Assembly: GCA_963722295.1 (NCBI GenBank)
Contig: CAVRLB010000010.1
Coordinates: 310,001-374,000 of the forward strand
DNA from: Brooklawnia sp032229645
GTDB lineage: Bacteria > Actinomycetota > Actinomycetes > Propionibacteriales > Propionibacteriaceae
Direction: 5' to 3'
DNA length: 64,000 nt
Of this stretch, positions 9,079 through 17,337 are shown in pieces. Numbering within the stretch: position 1 is the stretch's first letter; every line of letters begins with the position of its first letter. The notes beneath the pieces were generated by a model. The model was not told the origin of the DNA, ran no database searches, and was given only the letters and a program-made list of their open reading frames with translations. The translations under genes and the position numbers were made by a program.

Positions 9079-9114
9079 AGCGGATCCGGGCCCCAAGCGG
9101 AGCCCGGATCCGCT
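9079..9114 (+). terminator. strong hairpin terminator after dctP copy 1
   Basis: AGCGGATCCGGGC (9079-9091) is the exact reverse complement of GCCCGGATCCGCT (9102-9114), with a 10-nt loop. It lies about 50 bp after the stop codon. No long T-run follows. It would separate copy 1 transcription from the copy 2 promoter. Confidence 0.75.
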
Positions 9115-9183
9115 GTCGTCAAGGAGCCCGGCAGCTGTACGACGCTGCGACCGCGTCTCCAAGATCACAATCTGATCTTTTTT

Positions 9184-9235
9184 GTTGCCTGGTTGCCACC
9201 CCCTCTTGACCCTGAAAGCGCCCGGTTCTTAGACT
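9184..9235 (+). promoter_or_regulatory. promoter with paired GTTGCC boxes before dctP copy 2
   Basis: GTTGCC (9184-9189) and GGTTGCC (9191-9197) precede -35 TTGACC (9206-9211), an 18-bp spacer and -10 TAGACT (9230-9235). This is the same layout as at 7786-7838, so both binding-protein genes probably answer to the same regulator. The remainder of the 9031-9372 gap shows only the terminator and a 5' leader of about 135 nt. Confidence 0.65.
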
Positions 9236-9372
9236 CCGTTTCGTCAGGCTGAACGCTGTTTGGTTTGACGAACACCTGCATCGTCGAGATTGGTGGGCTT
9301 CGAACCGGCAGTGACGGCCGACTCGAGGTCCGCAAACGTCGCATTGCCTGTCTGCAAGAAAGGACATCAACA

Positions 9373-10413
9373 ATGAAGTTGTCAAAGCTGGTACTGACCG
9401 GCGCGATTGGGCTCGTGTCGCTCAGCCTGGCTGCCTGTGGCGGCGGTTCCAGTAGCGATTCCAGTGGTGGCGGCGGTAGCAAGACCGTCTTCAAGCTGGC
9501 CTTCAATCAGACCGAGGAGCATCCGCAGTACAAGGCCGCCGTTGACTTCGGAAAGAAGCTTGAGGAAGCCACCGATGGCCGTTACTCGGTGAAGGTCTAC
9601 CCGAACGAGCAGCTGGGCACGCAGTCGGATGTCGTCCAGAACCTCTCGAACGGCACAGTCGAGATGATGTACATCGGCGGCCCCGTGATGGAGGGCTTCA
9701 ACTCCGATTTCATCGTCTACAACCTGCCCTATATGTTCGCCGGCTACGACGCTCAGCAGGCGATCTTCAACGACGACGAACTCAACAAAGACCTCTTCAG
9801 TTCGATTGAGGAATCCAAGAACATCACAGTGCTTTCCGCGCTGTATGCCGGCGTCCGCAATGTCTACAACAGCAAGCACGCGGTCACGACTCCTGCGGAT
9901 CTGCAAGGCCTGAAGGTGCGCGTGCAGCAGTCGGATTCGCAGGTCGCCATGATCGAGGCCATGGGTGCAATCGCTTCCCCGATGGGTCAAGGCGATGTCT
10001 ACTCCGCGCTGCAGACCGGCGTTCTGGATGGTGCCGAGAACAACGAGACCGTCTACCACTCGCTCAAGCACGACGAGGTCGCGAAGTTCTACTCGTACAC
10101 CAAGCACCTGATGATCCCTGATTACCTGCTGATCAGCACCCAGGCCTTGAACAAGATGGACGATACCGATCGTGAGGCCTTCCTCGGGCTGATTCCCGAG
10201 CTGCGCGAAGAGGCCAACACCGGCTTCCTCGACTTCGCCAAGGAGTCTCGGACCGCTTCCGAGGCAGCTGGTGCGGCCTTCAACGAAGACGTCGACGTTG
10301 CAGCCTTCAAGGCGCTTGTGCAGCCGATGGTCGAGTCGTCCGTCACCGCGAATGACGTTCGCAAGCAGCTCTACGAAGCCGTCCAGAAGGCCAATGAGGC
10401 GAACCCGTCCTAG
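9373..10413 (+). CDS. dctP: TRAP transporter solute-binding lipoprotein (copy 2)
   Basis: A 346-residue paralogue of the preceding gene, with the same lipobox (LVSLSLAAC), the same RVQQSDSQVAMIEAMGA substrate-Arg segment and YSALQTGVLDGAENN. Differences cluster in the middle (YAGVRNVYNSKHAVTT) and the C-terminal helix, so ligand preference may differ. ATG 9373 follows GAAAGGA and opens the signal peptide. It is the copy closest to dctQM, but a strong hairpin and about 160 bp separate it from dctQ. Confidence 0.9.
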   Translation: MKLSKLVLTGAIGLVSLSLAACGGGSSSDSSGGGGSKTVFKLAFNQTEEHPQYKAAVDFGKKLEEATDGRYSVKVYPNEQLGTQSDVVQNLSNGTVEMMYIGGPVMEGFNSDFIVYNLPYMFAGYDAQQAIFNDDELNKDLFSSIEESKNITVLSALYAGVRNVYNSKHAVTTPADLQGLKVRVQQSDSQVAMIEAMGAIASPMGQGDVYSALQTGVLDGAENNETVYHSLKHDEVAKFYSYTKHLMIPDYLLISTQALNKMDDTDREAFLGLIPELREEANTGFLDFAKESRTASEAAGAAFNEDVDVAAFKALVQPMVESSVTANDVRKQLYEAVQKANEANPS

Positions 10414-10432
10414 TCGGCTGGATGACTACGCG

Positions 10433-10477
10433 CAATGCGCGGATAGCTGAGGACTTTCTTCGCCTATCCGCGCATTG
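10433..10477 (+). terminator. hairpin terminator after dctP copy 2
   Basis: CAATGCGCGGATAG (10433-10446) pairs perfectly with CTATCCGCGCATTG (10464-10477). The loop contains a short T-rich stretch, but no T-tract follows the stem. In TRAP operons such a stem often allows partial read-through, giving more binding protein than membrane subunits; that use here is an inference. Confidence 0.75.
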
Positions 10478-10572
10478 GGCAGCCGGGACACAGGTCCTGC
10501 TTGACCGCTCGGACGCGACGCCTGTGGCCTCGGTATCTTCACCTATAACCAACATATAAAAAGGCTCTGCGC

Positions 10573-11103
10573 ATGAAAGCTCTTAGTGGATTTCAGCGCG
10601 TGATCGATGCGATTTTGAGATGGTTTTGTATCGTGTTGTTCGCGGCGCTTGTCGTTCTGGTTGTGTATCAGGTAGTCATTCGTTCTTTTGGTGGCGGTAA
10701 CGCGTGGACCGAAGCGATGGCTCGAATCATCTTTATCTGGCAGGGGATTATCGGTGCAGCGTATGTCATCGGTGAGAACGATGACGTGGCGATCGACTTC
10801 TTGGTGCGCAAATTCCCGGCTGTGGTGGTGAAGTTCTTCGAGGTGCTGGCGCACTCGATCGTCGGCTTCTTCGCCGTGTGGATCATGATCTTGGGCGGCT
10901 GGGAACTAGCATCGTCCGCGTTTGATCAGACCGTCGAACTGTTGCCGTTCTCCCAGGGTCAGATCTACATGATCTTGCCGTTGTCCGGCGTGCTTATCAC
11001 GATCTACTGCATCCTGCACATCATCAAGGCGGTCACCTCCGAGGTGAAGATCGTGGCGGACGAGGACATCGATCTGGCGGCTATCCAGGAAGAGGGCATC
11101 TGA
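10573..11103 (+). CDS. dctQ: TRAP transporter small membrane subunit DctQ
   Basis: 176 residues with four hydrophobic helices, the DctQ topology: about 15-37, 52-70, 88-112 and 130-152. It carries the family pattern NAWTEAMARIIFIWQGIIGAA in the second helix region. It forms the membrane complex with DctM, whose gene starts 3 bp after this stop. ATG 10573 has an AAAAAGG about 9 nt upstream. First-helix codons are unusually AT-rich for this locus. Confidence 0.88.
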   Translation: MKALSGFQRVIDAILRWFCIVLFAALVVLVVYQVVIRSFGGGNAWTEAMARIIFIWQGIIGAAYVIGENDDVAIDFLVRKFPAVVVKFFEVLAHSIVGFFAVWIMILGGWELASSAFDQTVELLPFSQGQIYMILPLSGVLITIYCILHIIKAVTSEVKIVADEDIDLAAIQEEGI

Positions 11104-11105
11104 TT

Positions 11106-12419
11106 ATGAGTGACGCAGCACTGGTTGCCCTGATCTTGGTAGTAGGCATGTTCGCCCTGATGGCTATCGGGGTGTCGGTATCGGTATCGATCGGTCTGCC
11201 TTCGGCGATCTGTCTGGTGATATTGATGGGCCCGGATTCGGGTATCTTCACTTCGGCACAGAAGATCTACAACGGTGTCGACTCGTTCGCACTGCTGGCG
11301 ATCCCGTTGTTCGTCTTGGCCGGCGCGATCATGAACCAAGGCGGTATCGCCTCGAGGCTGATCGATTTCGCGAAGGCGTTGGTCGGACCGATGCCTGGTG
11401 CCCTCGCCCAAACGAACGTGCTCGCGAACATGCTGTTCGGGTCGATCTCCGGATCGGCGCTGGCCGGCGCTTCGGCTGTCGGCGCGATCATGAGCCCCGA
11501 AGAAGAACGCGACGGCTACGACATGAGTTTCGCTGCCGCAGTCAATATCGCATCTGCCCCGTCGGGCATGCTGATTCCCCCGTCGAACACGATCATCGTC
11601 TACGCCCTGGTCTCCCAGGCGTCGGTCGGCGCGTTGTTCCTCGCCGGATACATTCCCGGCATTCTGTGGGGCCTGACCTGCATGGTCTTGGTGTGGTGGT
11701 ACGCCCGCAAGCGCCCCGAACTCCGCGGTGCCGGGTTCCCCCCATTCAAAGTCGGACTCCGCGCATTCTGGCGGGCCGTGCCCAGCCTCGGCCTTATCAT
11801 CGTGGTTATCGGCGGTATCGTCGGCGGTGTCTTCACCGCTACCGAAGGCGCCGCAGTGGCGGTTTCGTACGCGCTGATCCTGTCGCTGATCTACCGGACT
11901 GTGAGCGTCCGCGACATTCCCAGGATCTTGCTCGGCGCAACCCGTACAAGCTCTGTGGTCATCTTCCTGATCGGCCTGTCCAGTATCATGAGCTTCGCGA
12001 TGGTCTTCGCCGACATCCCGAACCTCATCAGCGACTGGCTGACCTCGTTTACGGATTCCTCGTTCGTGTTCCTGCTGATCATGGCCATCGTGCTGCTGAT
12101 CATCGGTATCCCGCTGGACGCAACACCCGCCGTGCTGATCTTCACACCCATCTTCCTGCCGATCGCTCAAACCTATGGTATTCATCCCGTGCACCTGGGC
12201 ATCATGATGGTATTCAACATGTGTATCGCGGTCATCTCGCCGCCATCGGCACCCGTATTGTTCGTCGGTGCACGCGTCGCGGGCAAGAAGGTCGAAGATG
12301 TCATTCGCCCCCTCATGCCGTTCTTCGGAGCCCTCATCGTCATGCTGCTCATCGTCCAGTACGTACCCGCGCTATCAATGTGGATCCCCACCATGGCCGG
12401 CCTCATCGCCCCGGCATAA
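11106..12419 (+). CDS. dctM: TRAP transporter large permease DctM
   Basis: 437 residues, about 12 membrane segments, the sodium-coupled transport subunit. Family signatures are GSISGSALAGASAVGAIMSP, SAPSGMLIPPSNTIIVYALV and ILFTPIFLPIAQTYGIHPVH. Together with DctQ and the lipoproteins it imports a carboxylate against its gradient. The start codon lies 3 bp after dctQ, with the Shine-Dalgarno inside the end of that gene (GGAAGAGGG). Confidence 0.92.
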   Translation: MSDAALVALILVVGMFALMAIGVSVSVSIGLPSAICLVILMGPDSGIFTSAQKIYNGVDSFALLAIPLFVLAGAIMNQGGIASRLIDFAKALVGPMPGALAQTNVLANMLFGSISGSALAGASAVGAIMSPEEERDGYDMSFAAAVNIASAPSGMLIPPSNTIIVYALVSQASVGALFLAGYIPGILWGLTCMVLVWWYARKRPELRGAGFPPFKVGLRAFWRAVPSLGLIIVVIGGIVGGVFTATEGAAVAVSYALILSLIYRTVSVRDIPRILLGATRTSSVVIFLIGLSSIMSFAMVFADIPNLISDWLTSFTDSSFVFLLIMAIVLLIIGIPLDATPAVLIFTPIFLPIAQTYGIHPVHLGIMMVFNMCIAVISPPSAPVLFVGARVAGKKVEDVIRPLMPFFGALIVMLLIVQYVPALSMWIPTMAGLIAPA

Positions 12420-12445
12420 GCAGCTCTTGAGCAGAGGAGAAGCCA

Positions 12446-13468
12446 ATGAAGGCCGTATATATCAAGTCCAAAGAAGATCTCGAAATCGCCGAGGTCCCGG
12501 TTCCGGAGCCGGGTCCGGGCCAAGTGCGCCTCAAGGTCGCCTATGTGGGTATCTGTGGTTCTGATTTGCACTATTACTTCAACGGTGCCAATGGCACCTT
12601 CATAGTGCGCGAGCCATTGATCCCCGGTCATGAGATGTCTGGTTATATCGATCTGGATCCCGCCGGGGAATGGGCCCCCGGAACTCCGGTGACCGTGCAT
12701 CCGGCAACCTTCGGACCCGATCAGCCGGGCATGGCGGACCTGCGTCATCTGCGTCCGGGCGGTTCGTACCTGGGTAGTGCGTCCACCTGGCCGCACACTC
12801 AGGGTGCGATGGCCGAGTTCATGCTGGTCGGACGCGACATGGTGCGCGTGCTGCCGGCTGGGCTGTCGGTGCGCAATGCCGCGCTTGCGGAGCCCTTGGG
12901 AGTGGTGCTGCACGGCATCAAGATGGCCGGTGATCTGACCGGGCTCAGTGTGCTGGTCTCCGGGTCGGGTCCAATCGGTTTGCTGGCCGGCTTCGCCGCC
13001 AAACAGCGTGGTGCCGCGAGAGTCAGCTTCTCCGACGTACTTGACGGCCCGCTGGATCGCGCCAAGCAGGTCGGCGCGGACGAGGTCATCAATGTGGCCA
13101 AGGAAGCCCTCCCCGAGAACGCCTATGACGTGATCCTGGAATGCTCGGCGGCCGCCCCCGCGGTCAACGGCTGCATGAAGGCGATCAAGCCACGCGGACG
13201 CATCGCTCAGATCGGTATGTTCCCCGGCACCCCGGTGCCGGTCGAGCTGGCGGCTCTCGGCCAGAAGGAGATCACCTGGATCGGTACCTTCCGCTTCGAT
13301 ACCGAGGTGGACGAGGCCATCGAGATGATCGCTGCTGCTCCGTCGGTGGCTGAAGTCATCACCCATGTGATCGCCGTCGACGAAGCAACCGAGGCCTTCG
13401 CTGTGGCGAAGAACTCGGAGATCTCCGGCAAGGTGCTTGTGAAGCTGGATGGTGGGGTCGAGGCATGA
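12446..13468 (+). CDS. zinc-type alcohol dehydrogenase, L-idonate 5-dehydrogenase-like
   Basis: 340 residues of the medium-chain dehydrogenase family. The catalytic-zinc region VGICGSDLHYYF (Cys37) and IPGHE (His62, Glu63) match L-idonate 5-dehydrogenase (IdnD), and the Rossmann motif SGSGPIGLLAG binds NAD(P). Oxidation of a sugar acid at C5 is the likely reaction. Oddly, the four-cysteine structural-zinc loop normally found near residues 90-115 is absent; that region reads GPDQPGMADLRHLRPGG. AGAGGAGA lies upstream of the ATG, and the gene follows dctM by 26 bp, so it is in the same operon. Confidence 0.75.
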   Translation: MKAVYIKSKEDLEIAEVPVPEPGPGQVRLKVAYVGICGSDLHYYFNGANGTFIVREPLIPGHEMSGYIDLDPAGEWAPGTPVTVHPATFGPDQPGMADLRHLRPGGSYLGSASTWPHTQGAMAEFMLVGRDMVRVLPAGLSVRNAALAEPLGVVLHGIKMAGDLTGLSVLVSGSGPIGLLAGFAAKQRGAARVSFSDVLDGPLDRAKQVGADEVINVAKEALPENAYDVILECSAAAPAVNGCMKAIKPRGRIAQIGMFPGTPVPVELAALGQKEITWIGTFRFDTEVDEAIEMIAAAPSVAEVITHVIAVDEATEAFAVAKNSEISGKVLVKLDGGVEA

Positions 13469-13510
13469 TCCGCGCTCGCGTCGGCAAGGCTCGAAAGTAA
13501 GACCGTCGCG

Positions 13511-14293
13511 ATGAGTAGTGCATCGGTCGTCGTGCCACCGCGCGGGTCCCCTTCGGTGTCCCGCGCGGTGGCCATCTTGAACTTGATCGCCCAGCGCCCC
13601 GGCGGATGGTCGTTGACCCAGATTGCATCCAGTCTGGGATTGGCGAAGTCATCTGCGCTGACCATCTTGACCTCCTTGGAGGCCGCTGGCATGGTCACCC
13701 GGACGGAGCACTTCTACGATCTGGATATCGGTGTTCTGACGCCCGCCGGAGGCTTCCTGCGCGGCTCGGATTCGATCACCCAGTTCAAGCGCCAGATCGT
13801 GGCGTCCGAGCTGCTGTCCGGTGAACTCGCCCACCTCGCGGTGCTTGCGGGCAGAGAGGTCACCTATATCGCCCGTCACGTCGGCCGTGAGCCGTTGCCG
13901 GTGACCGCCGGAGTGGGGGATCGTTTTCCGGCCTCGATCACGGCTGTCGGTGTCGCGTTGCTGGCGCAACTGACCGACGATCAGATCGTGGACTTGTACG
14001 GCGATCTAGAGAGGTTTCCACGGTGGTCGGCGCGGTCGACTGCCGATCTGCCCCATCTGTTGAGCAAGTTGCGCGAGACCCGCGAAGCGGGGTACTCCGT
14101 CGATGACGGCGAGACGTATCCCAGTGTCTTCGCCTACGGGTTGATCGTGCACCGCGTGGGCAACCACGCTCAGGATTTCTCCATGAGCGTGTCATTGCTC
14201 CGCGATGACCTCACGCCGAAGCGACAGGCACAGGCGCTGGAGGAGCTGATGGGCGTCCGGGATGCCTTGGAGGCGGGCAACGATCTGCGCTGA
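13511..14293 (+). CDS. IclR-family transcriptional regulator
   Basis: 260 residues. An N-terminal winged helix-turn-helix (about 17-75: SVSRAVAILNLIAQ, then SLTQIASSLGLAKSSALTIL) is followed by an IclR-type effector domain (about 90-255; GVGDRFPASITAVGVALLAQ, EAGYSVDDGETYPSVFAYG). IclR proteins such as KdgR control sugar-acid catabolism, and this gene lies between two such enzymes. A natural target is the GTTGCC element before each dctP gene, an inference from context. Confidence 0.85.
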   Translation: MSSASVVVPPRGSPSVSRAVAILNLIAQRPGGWSLTQIASSLGLAKSSALTILTSLEAAGMVTRTEHFYDLDIGVLTPAGGFLRGSDSITQFKRQIVASELLSGELAHLAVLAGREVTYIARHVGREPLPVTAGVGDRFPASITAVGVALLAQLTDDQIVDLYGDLERFPRWSARSTADLPHLLSKLRETREAGYSVDDGETYPSVFAYGLIVHRVGNHAQDFSMSVSLLRDDLTPKRQAQALEELMGVRDALEAGNDLR

Positions 14294-14372
14294 GGAGGCC
14301 GGGAGGCCGGACCTTCTCGGCGGGAACGCATCGGACCTATCGGAGGGTCCTAAGACACACGGGAGGCATTTC

Positions 14373-15128
14373 ATGAGTTCAGCTTTCGACATCGCAGGCC
14401 AGACCGCGGTGGTCACCGGAGGAGGACGCGGGCTCGGGCTGGGCATCACGACCGCGCTGCTGGATGCCGGGGTAGCCGTGCACGTGCTCTCCAGGCGTCC
14501 GCCCGACGAGCGCATCATCGAGCAGGCCGCAGAGAACGGACGCAGGCTCGTCCACCACGAGCTCGACCTATCCGACCGTGCCGCGCTGCCCCGGCTGGCC
14601 GAGCGGATCCTGGCCGACGAGGAGATCGACATTCTCGTCAACAACGCCGGCACGCAGGAGCGTCATCCGGCGGTCGAGTTTCCGCTGGAGTCTTTCGACC
14701 GGGTGATCGACATCAACCTGCGCTCGGTCTTCCAGGCGTGTCAGCTCTTCGGCGCCCCGATGGTGGAGCGCGGCCGAGGCAAGATCATCAACATCGCCTC
14801 GATGCTCAGCTTCCAGGGCGGTCTCAACGTGTCGGCCTACGCCGCGTCCAAGGGTGGCGTCGCTCAGCTCACCAAGGCGCTGTGCAACGAGTGGGCACCG
14901 AGCGGGGTCAACGTGAACGCGATCGCCCCCGGGTATATGGATACCGAGATGAACACTGCGCTGGTCGCCGATCCGGTACGCAGCGAACAGATCATGGTGC
15001 GGATCCCCGCGGCGCGGTGGGGCAACGGCGAAGACATCGGCAACGTCGCGGTCTTCCTGGCCTCGGGAGCCGCCGACTACATTCACGGCCAGATCATTGC
15101 GGTGGACGGCGGCTGGCTGGCCCGCTAG
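14373..15128 (+). CDS. kduD: KduD-type short-chain dehydrogenase (2-dehydro-3-deoxy-D-gluconate 5-dehydrogenase)
   Basis: 251 residues, classical SDR: cofactor motif TGGGRGLGLG near residues 15-24, NNAG, and catalytic Ser/Tyr/Lys in IASMLSFQGG and YAASKGG. The stretches KIINIASMLSFQGG, INVNAIAPGYM-like VNVNAIAPGYM, IPAARWG and the C-terminus IAVDGGWLAR match my memory of E. coli KduD closely, closer than gluconate 5-dehydrogenase. KduD interconverts 2-keto-3-deoxygluconate and its 5-keto form. ATG 14373 has GGGAGG at 14361-14366. No KduI, KdgK or KdgA lies in the window, so the pathway must be completed elsewhere. Confidence 0.75.
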   Translation: MSSAFDIAGQTAVVTGGGRGLGLGITTALLDAGVAVHVLSRRPPDERIIEQAAENGRRLVHHELDLSDRAALPRLAERILADEEIDILVNNAGTQERHPAVEFPLESFDRVIDINLRSVFQACQLFGAPMVERGRGKIINIASMLSFQGGLNVSAYAASKGGVAQLTKALCNEWAPSGVNVNAIAPGYMDTEMNTALVADPVRSEQIMVRIPAARWGNGEDIGNVAVFLASGAADYIHGQIIAVDGGWLAR

Positions 15129-15781
15129 ACCAGCCCGGTCTCGAAAGCGATCAGAACCAGATTGACCCGGTCCCGGGCGCCCAGCTTCGACAGCAGGCGT
15201 CCGACATGGGTCTTCACGGTGCCTTCGGCCATGAAGAGGTTGGCGGCGATCTCGGCGTTGGTGGCACCCTTGGCGATCTCCACGAGCACCTCGCGCTCGC
15301 GATCGGTCAGCACGTCCAGACGGGGATCTTGACGTCCGGGAACGTCGGGCAGTCGCGGCACCACATGTTCGAGCAACCTGCGGGTGGCGCTGGGCGCGAC
15401 TACGGCCTCTCCGGCCGCGACCGAGCGAATCGCGTTCAGCAGATCGTCGGGACGAGCGTCCTTGAGCATGAAACCGGAAGCTCCCGCCTTGAGGGCGGCG
15501 AAGACGTATTCGTCGAGGTCAAAGGTTGTGAGCACCAGCACCTTGGTGGGCAGGCCGGCGGCGGCGATGCGACGGGTCGCCTCGACTCCGTCCATCTCGG
15601 GCATCCGGATATCCATCAGCACAACATCGGCCGGGTTGGCGGTCAATGCCGTCAAGGCCCCGAGGCCGTTGGTGGCCTCGCCGATCACGGTCATGTCGTC
15701 CTCGGCGTCGATGAGCATCCGAAATCCGCTGCGAACCAGGGACTGGTCGTCGGCCAGGAAAACTGTCAGGGATTCGGTCAT
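15125..15781 (-). CDS. NarL/LuxR-type response regulator
   Basis: 218 residues. Receiver domain about 5-120 (FLADDQSLVRSGFRMLI, phospho-acceptor Asp in VLMDIRMPEMDG, LTTFDLDEYVF, conserved Lys in FMLKDA), then a LuxR helix-turn-helix at about 150-215 (LTDREREVLVEIAKGATNAE, GTVKTHVGRLLSKLGARDR). It lies 43 bp downstream of its kinase gene. Its stop codon overlaps that of kduD: the palindrome CTAG at 15125-15128 encodes TAG on both strands. Confidence 0.9.
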   Translation of the reverse strand: MTESLTVFLADDQSLVRSGFRMLIDAEDDMTVIGEATNGLGALTALTANPADVVLMDIRMPEMDGVEATRRIAAAGLPTKVLVLTTFDLDEYVFAALKAGASGFMLKDARPDDLLNAIRSVAAGEAVVAPSATRRLLEHVVPRLPDVPGRQDPRLDVLTDREREVLVEIAKGATNAEIAANLFMAEGTVKTHVGRLLSKLGARDRVNLVLIAFETGLV

Positions 15782-15824
15782 TTCGTCTCACCGTTCTGTC
15801 GGCGTCTCCCGGCGCTCGAATACG

Positions 15825-17162
15825 TCATTGCGGCGCGCTGCTTCTCGTCGCGCCCTTGCCCCATTCTTGCCCATCCCGAGATGCTTTTGCGCCCGCCTTG
15901 GTGGCCAGGGGCAGCGTTGCTCGTACCACCCAGCCGCCCGGCCGGGTGGGTTTGGCCGTCAATTTGCCACCCATCGCACTCACCCGCTCCTGCATGCCTT
16001 GAAGCCCGAACCCGGATCCCTCCAGCGAGATCGCAGGCTCACTGTCGGCCGGATCGTGCGCGTCGGGAGAGTTGGCCACTTCGATGCTGATGATGGTCGG
16101 CTGATAGATCAGCGCCACGGTCGCCCTCGAGCTGGGGCCGCCGTGCTTCAGGAAGTTCGTCAGCCCTTCTTGAACCACCCGGTAGACGGTCACCCCGAGT
16201 GCCGGGCTGACGGTTGGCTGGGTGCCGGTCACCGACAACTGGACGCGGTCGCCCGCCTTGGCGACCATCGCCGGAATATCCGAGAGGCCAGGTGCGGGCT
16301 GGAATTCGGCCGGCTGCGAATCGTCCGGATCGGCCCGCAACACTCCGACGATGCGGCGCATCTCGGCGAGCGCCTCGCGCCCGGTCTCGGAGATTGTTTC
16401 GAGTGCTTCGATGGCCGCGTCCGGGTGTTTGCGAGCCTGTGCCTTGCCGCCATCGGCCTGCACGATCATCACCGACAGCGAATGCGCAACCACGTCATGA
16501 AGCTCGCGGGCGATGTCGGTACGTACCCTTGCCTCGATCATCCGGGTCTGCTGTTCGTGCTTGACGAGGTCGGATTCGTAGCGCTCGCGCGCGGCCCATT
16601 CGCGTTCGTGCCTGGCGACCACGGTCTCCCGATCGCGGCGGCCGAGCAGATAGGGAGTGACAGTCCAGGCCAGACACAAGGCGATCAAAGGTGCGACGAT
16701 CGGAAGCAGTTCTGGATTCACGGAGCCGATCGGGTCGTCGGTCGACCAGCGGACCGGACCGATGATCGATCCGGCACCTCCGGCCAAGACGATCAACCGC
16801 GATTCGTGTCCGTCCACCCAGCGGGCCACCGAGTAGCTCGCTATCGGGATGGCTATCAGCGCCCAGGTCGGGGTGGGGACGAGGACCACCTGGGCGAGGC
16901 CGCCAAGCGAGATCAGGCCGGTCATGACCAATGGATGAGTCCGGCGTAGGGCCAGTGGCAGCACGATCGCGATCGAGGTGAGCACCGACGCCAGGTAGTA
17001 CGGACTCCTGGGCCCACGGCCCACCAGATCTCCCCAGAATGCGGCGCAGCCGGTCAGCACAATCGCCACGGCCAGATCGATACGCCAGATGCTGCTCCGC
17101 AGTGCGTCAACGGGACCATCCTCAAGAGCCATGCCGGCTTCGGTGACTTGGTCGCGCTGCAC
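15825..17162 (-). CDS. sensor histidine kinase, HisKA_3 (NarX/DesK) type
   Basis: 445 residues. The N-terminal half has about five or six hydrophobic helices (sensor). A dimerisation/phosphoacceptor segment follows with RELHDVVAHSLSVMIVQADG (His in LHDVVAH), then an HATPase_c domain with the N-box VVQEGLTNFLKHGG and G-box EGSGFGLQGMQERV. It pairs with the regulator just downstream. The start is uncertain: GTG 17162 or ATG 17132. The stimulus is unknown. Confidence 0.88.
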   Translation of the reverse strand: MQRDQVTEAGMALEDGPVDALRSSIWRIDLAVAIVLTGCAAFWGDLVGRGPRSPYYLASVLTSIAIVLPLALRRTHPLVMTGLISLGGLAQVVLVPTPTWALIAIPIASYSVARWVDGHESRLIVLAGGAGSIIGPVRWSTDDPIGSVNPELLPIVAPLIALCLAWTVTPYLLGRRDRETVVARHEREWAARERYESDLVKHEQQTRMIEARVRTDIARELHDVVAHSLSVMIVQADGGKAQARKHPDAAIEALETISETGREALAEMRRIVGVLRADPDDSQPAEFQPAPGLSDIPAMVAKAGDRVQLSVTGTQPTVSPALGVTVYRVVQEGLTNFLKHGGPSSRATVALIYQPTIISIEVANSPDAHDPADSEPAISLEGSGFGLQGMQERVSAMGGKLTAKPTRPGGWVVRATLPLATKAGAKASRDGQEWGKGATRSSAPQ

Positions 17163-17337
17163 TTCTCCAGGATAGAGACCCTCCCCGTGGGCGCAATCGC
17201 GGCAACCCGGCTGTGCGCTGACGGCGACGGTCTGGAAGGATGTCCTGAGTAAGATCCTGACGAAGAATCAACGCAGCGACAGTTCTTTGGAGGGTGTCAA
17301 AACCAAAGGGCCGCCTCCACCGTGGTTAGGACTGTCA

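Noticed and set aside
10501..10560. Separate promoter for dctQM with TTGACC at 10501
   Set aside because: No -10 box at a workable distance (17-18 bp) was seen; read-through from dctP copy 2 is equally possible.
11004..12194. Reverse open frame of 396 codons over dctM
   Set aside because: Low-complexity, charged product without start signal; dctM on the other strand has clear family motifs.
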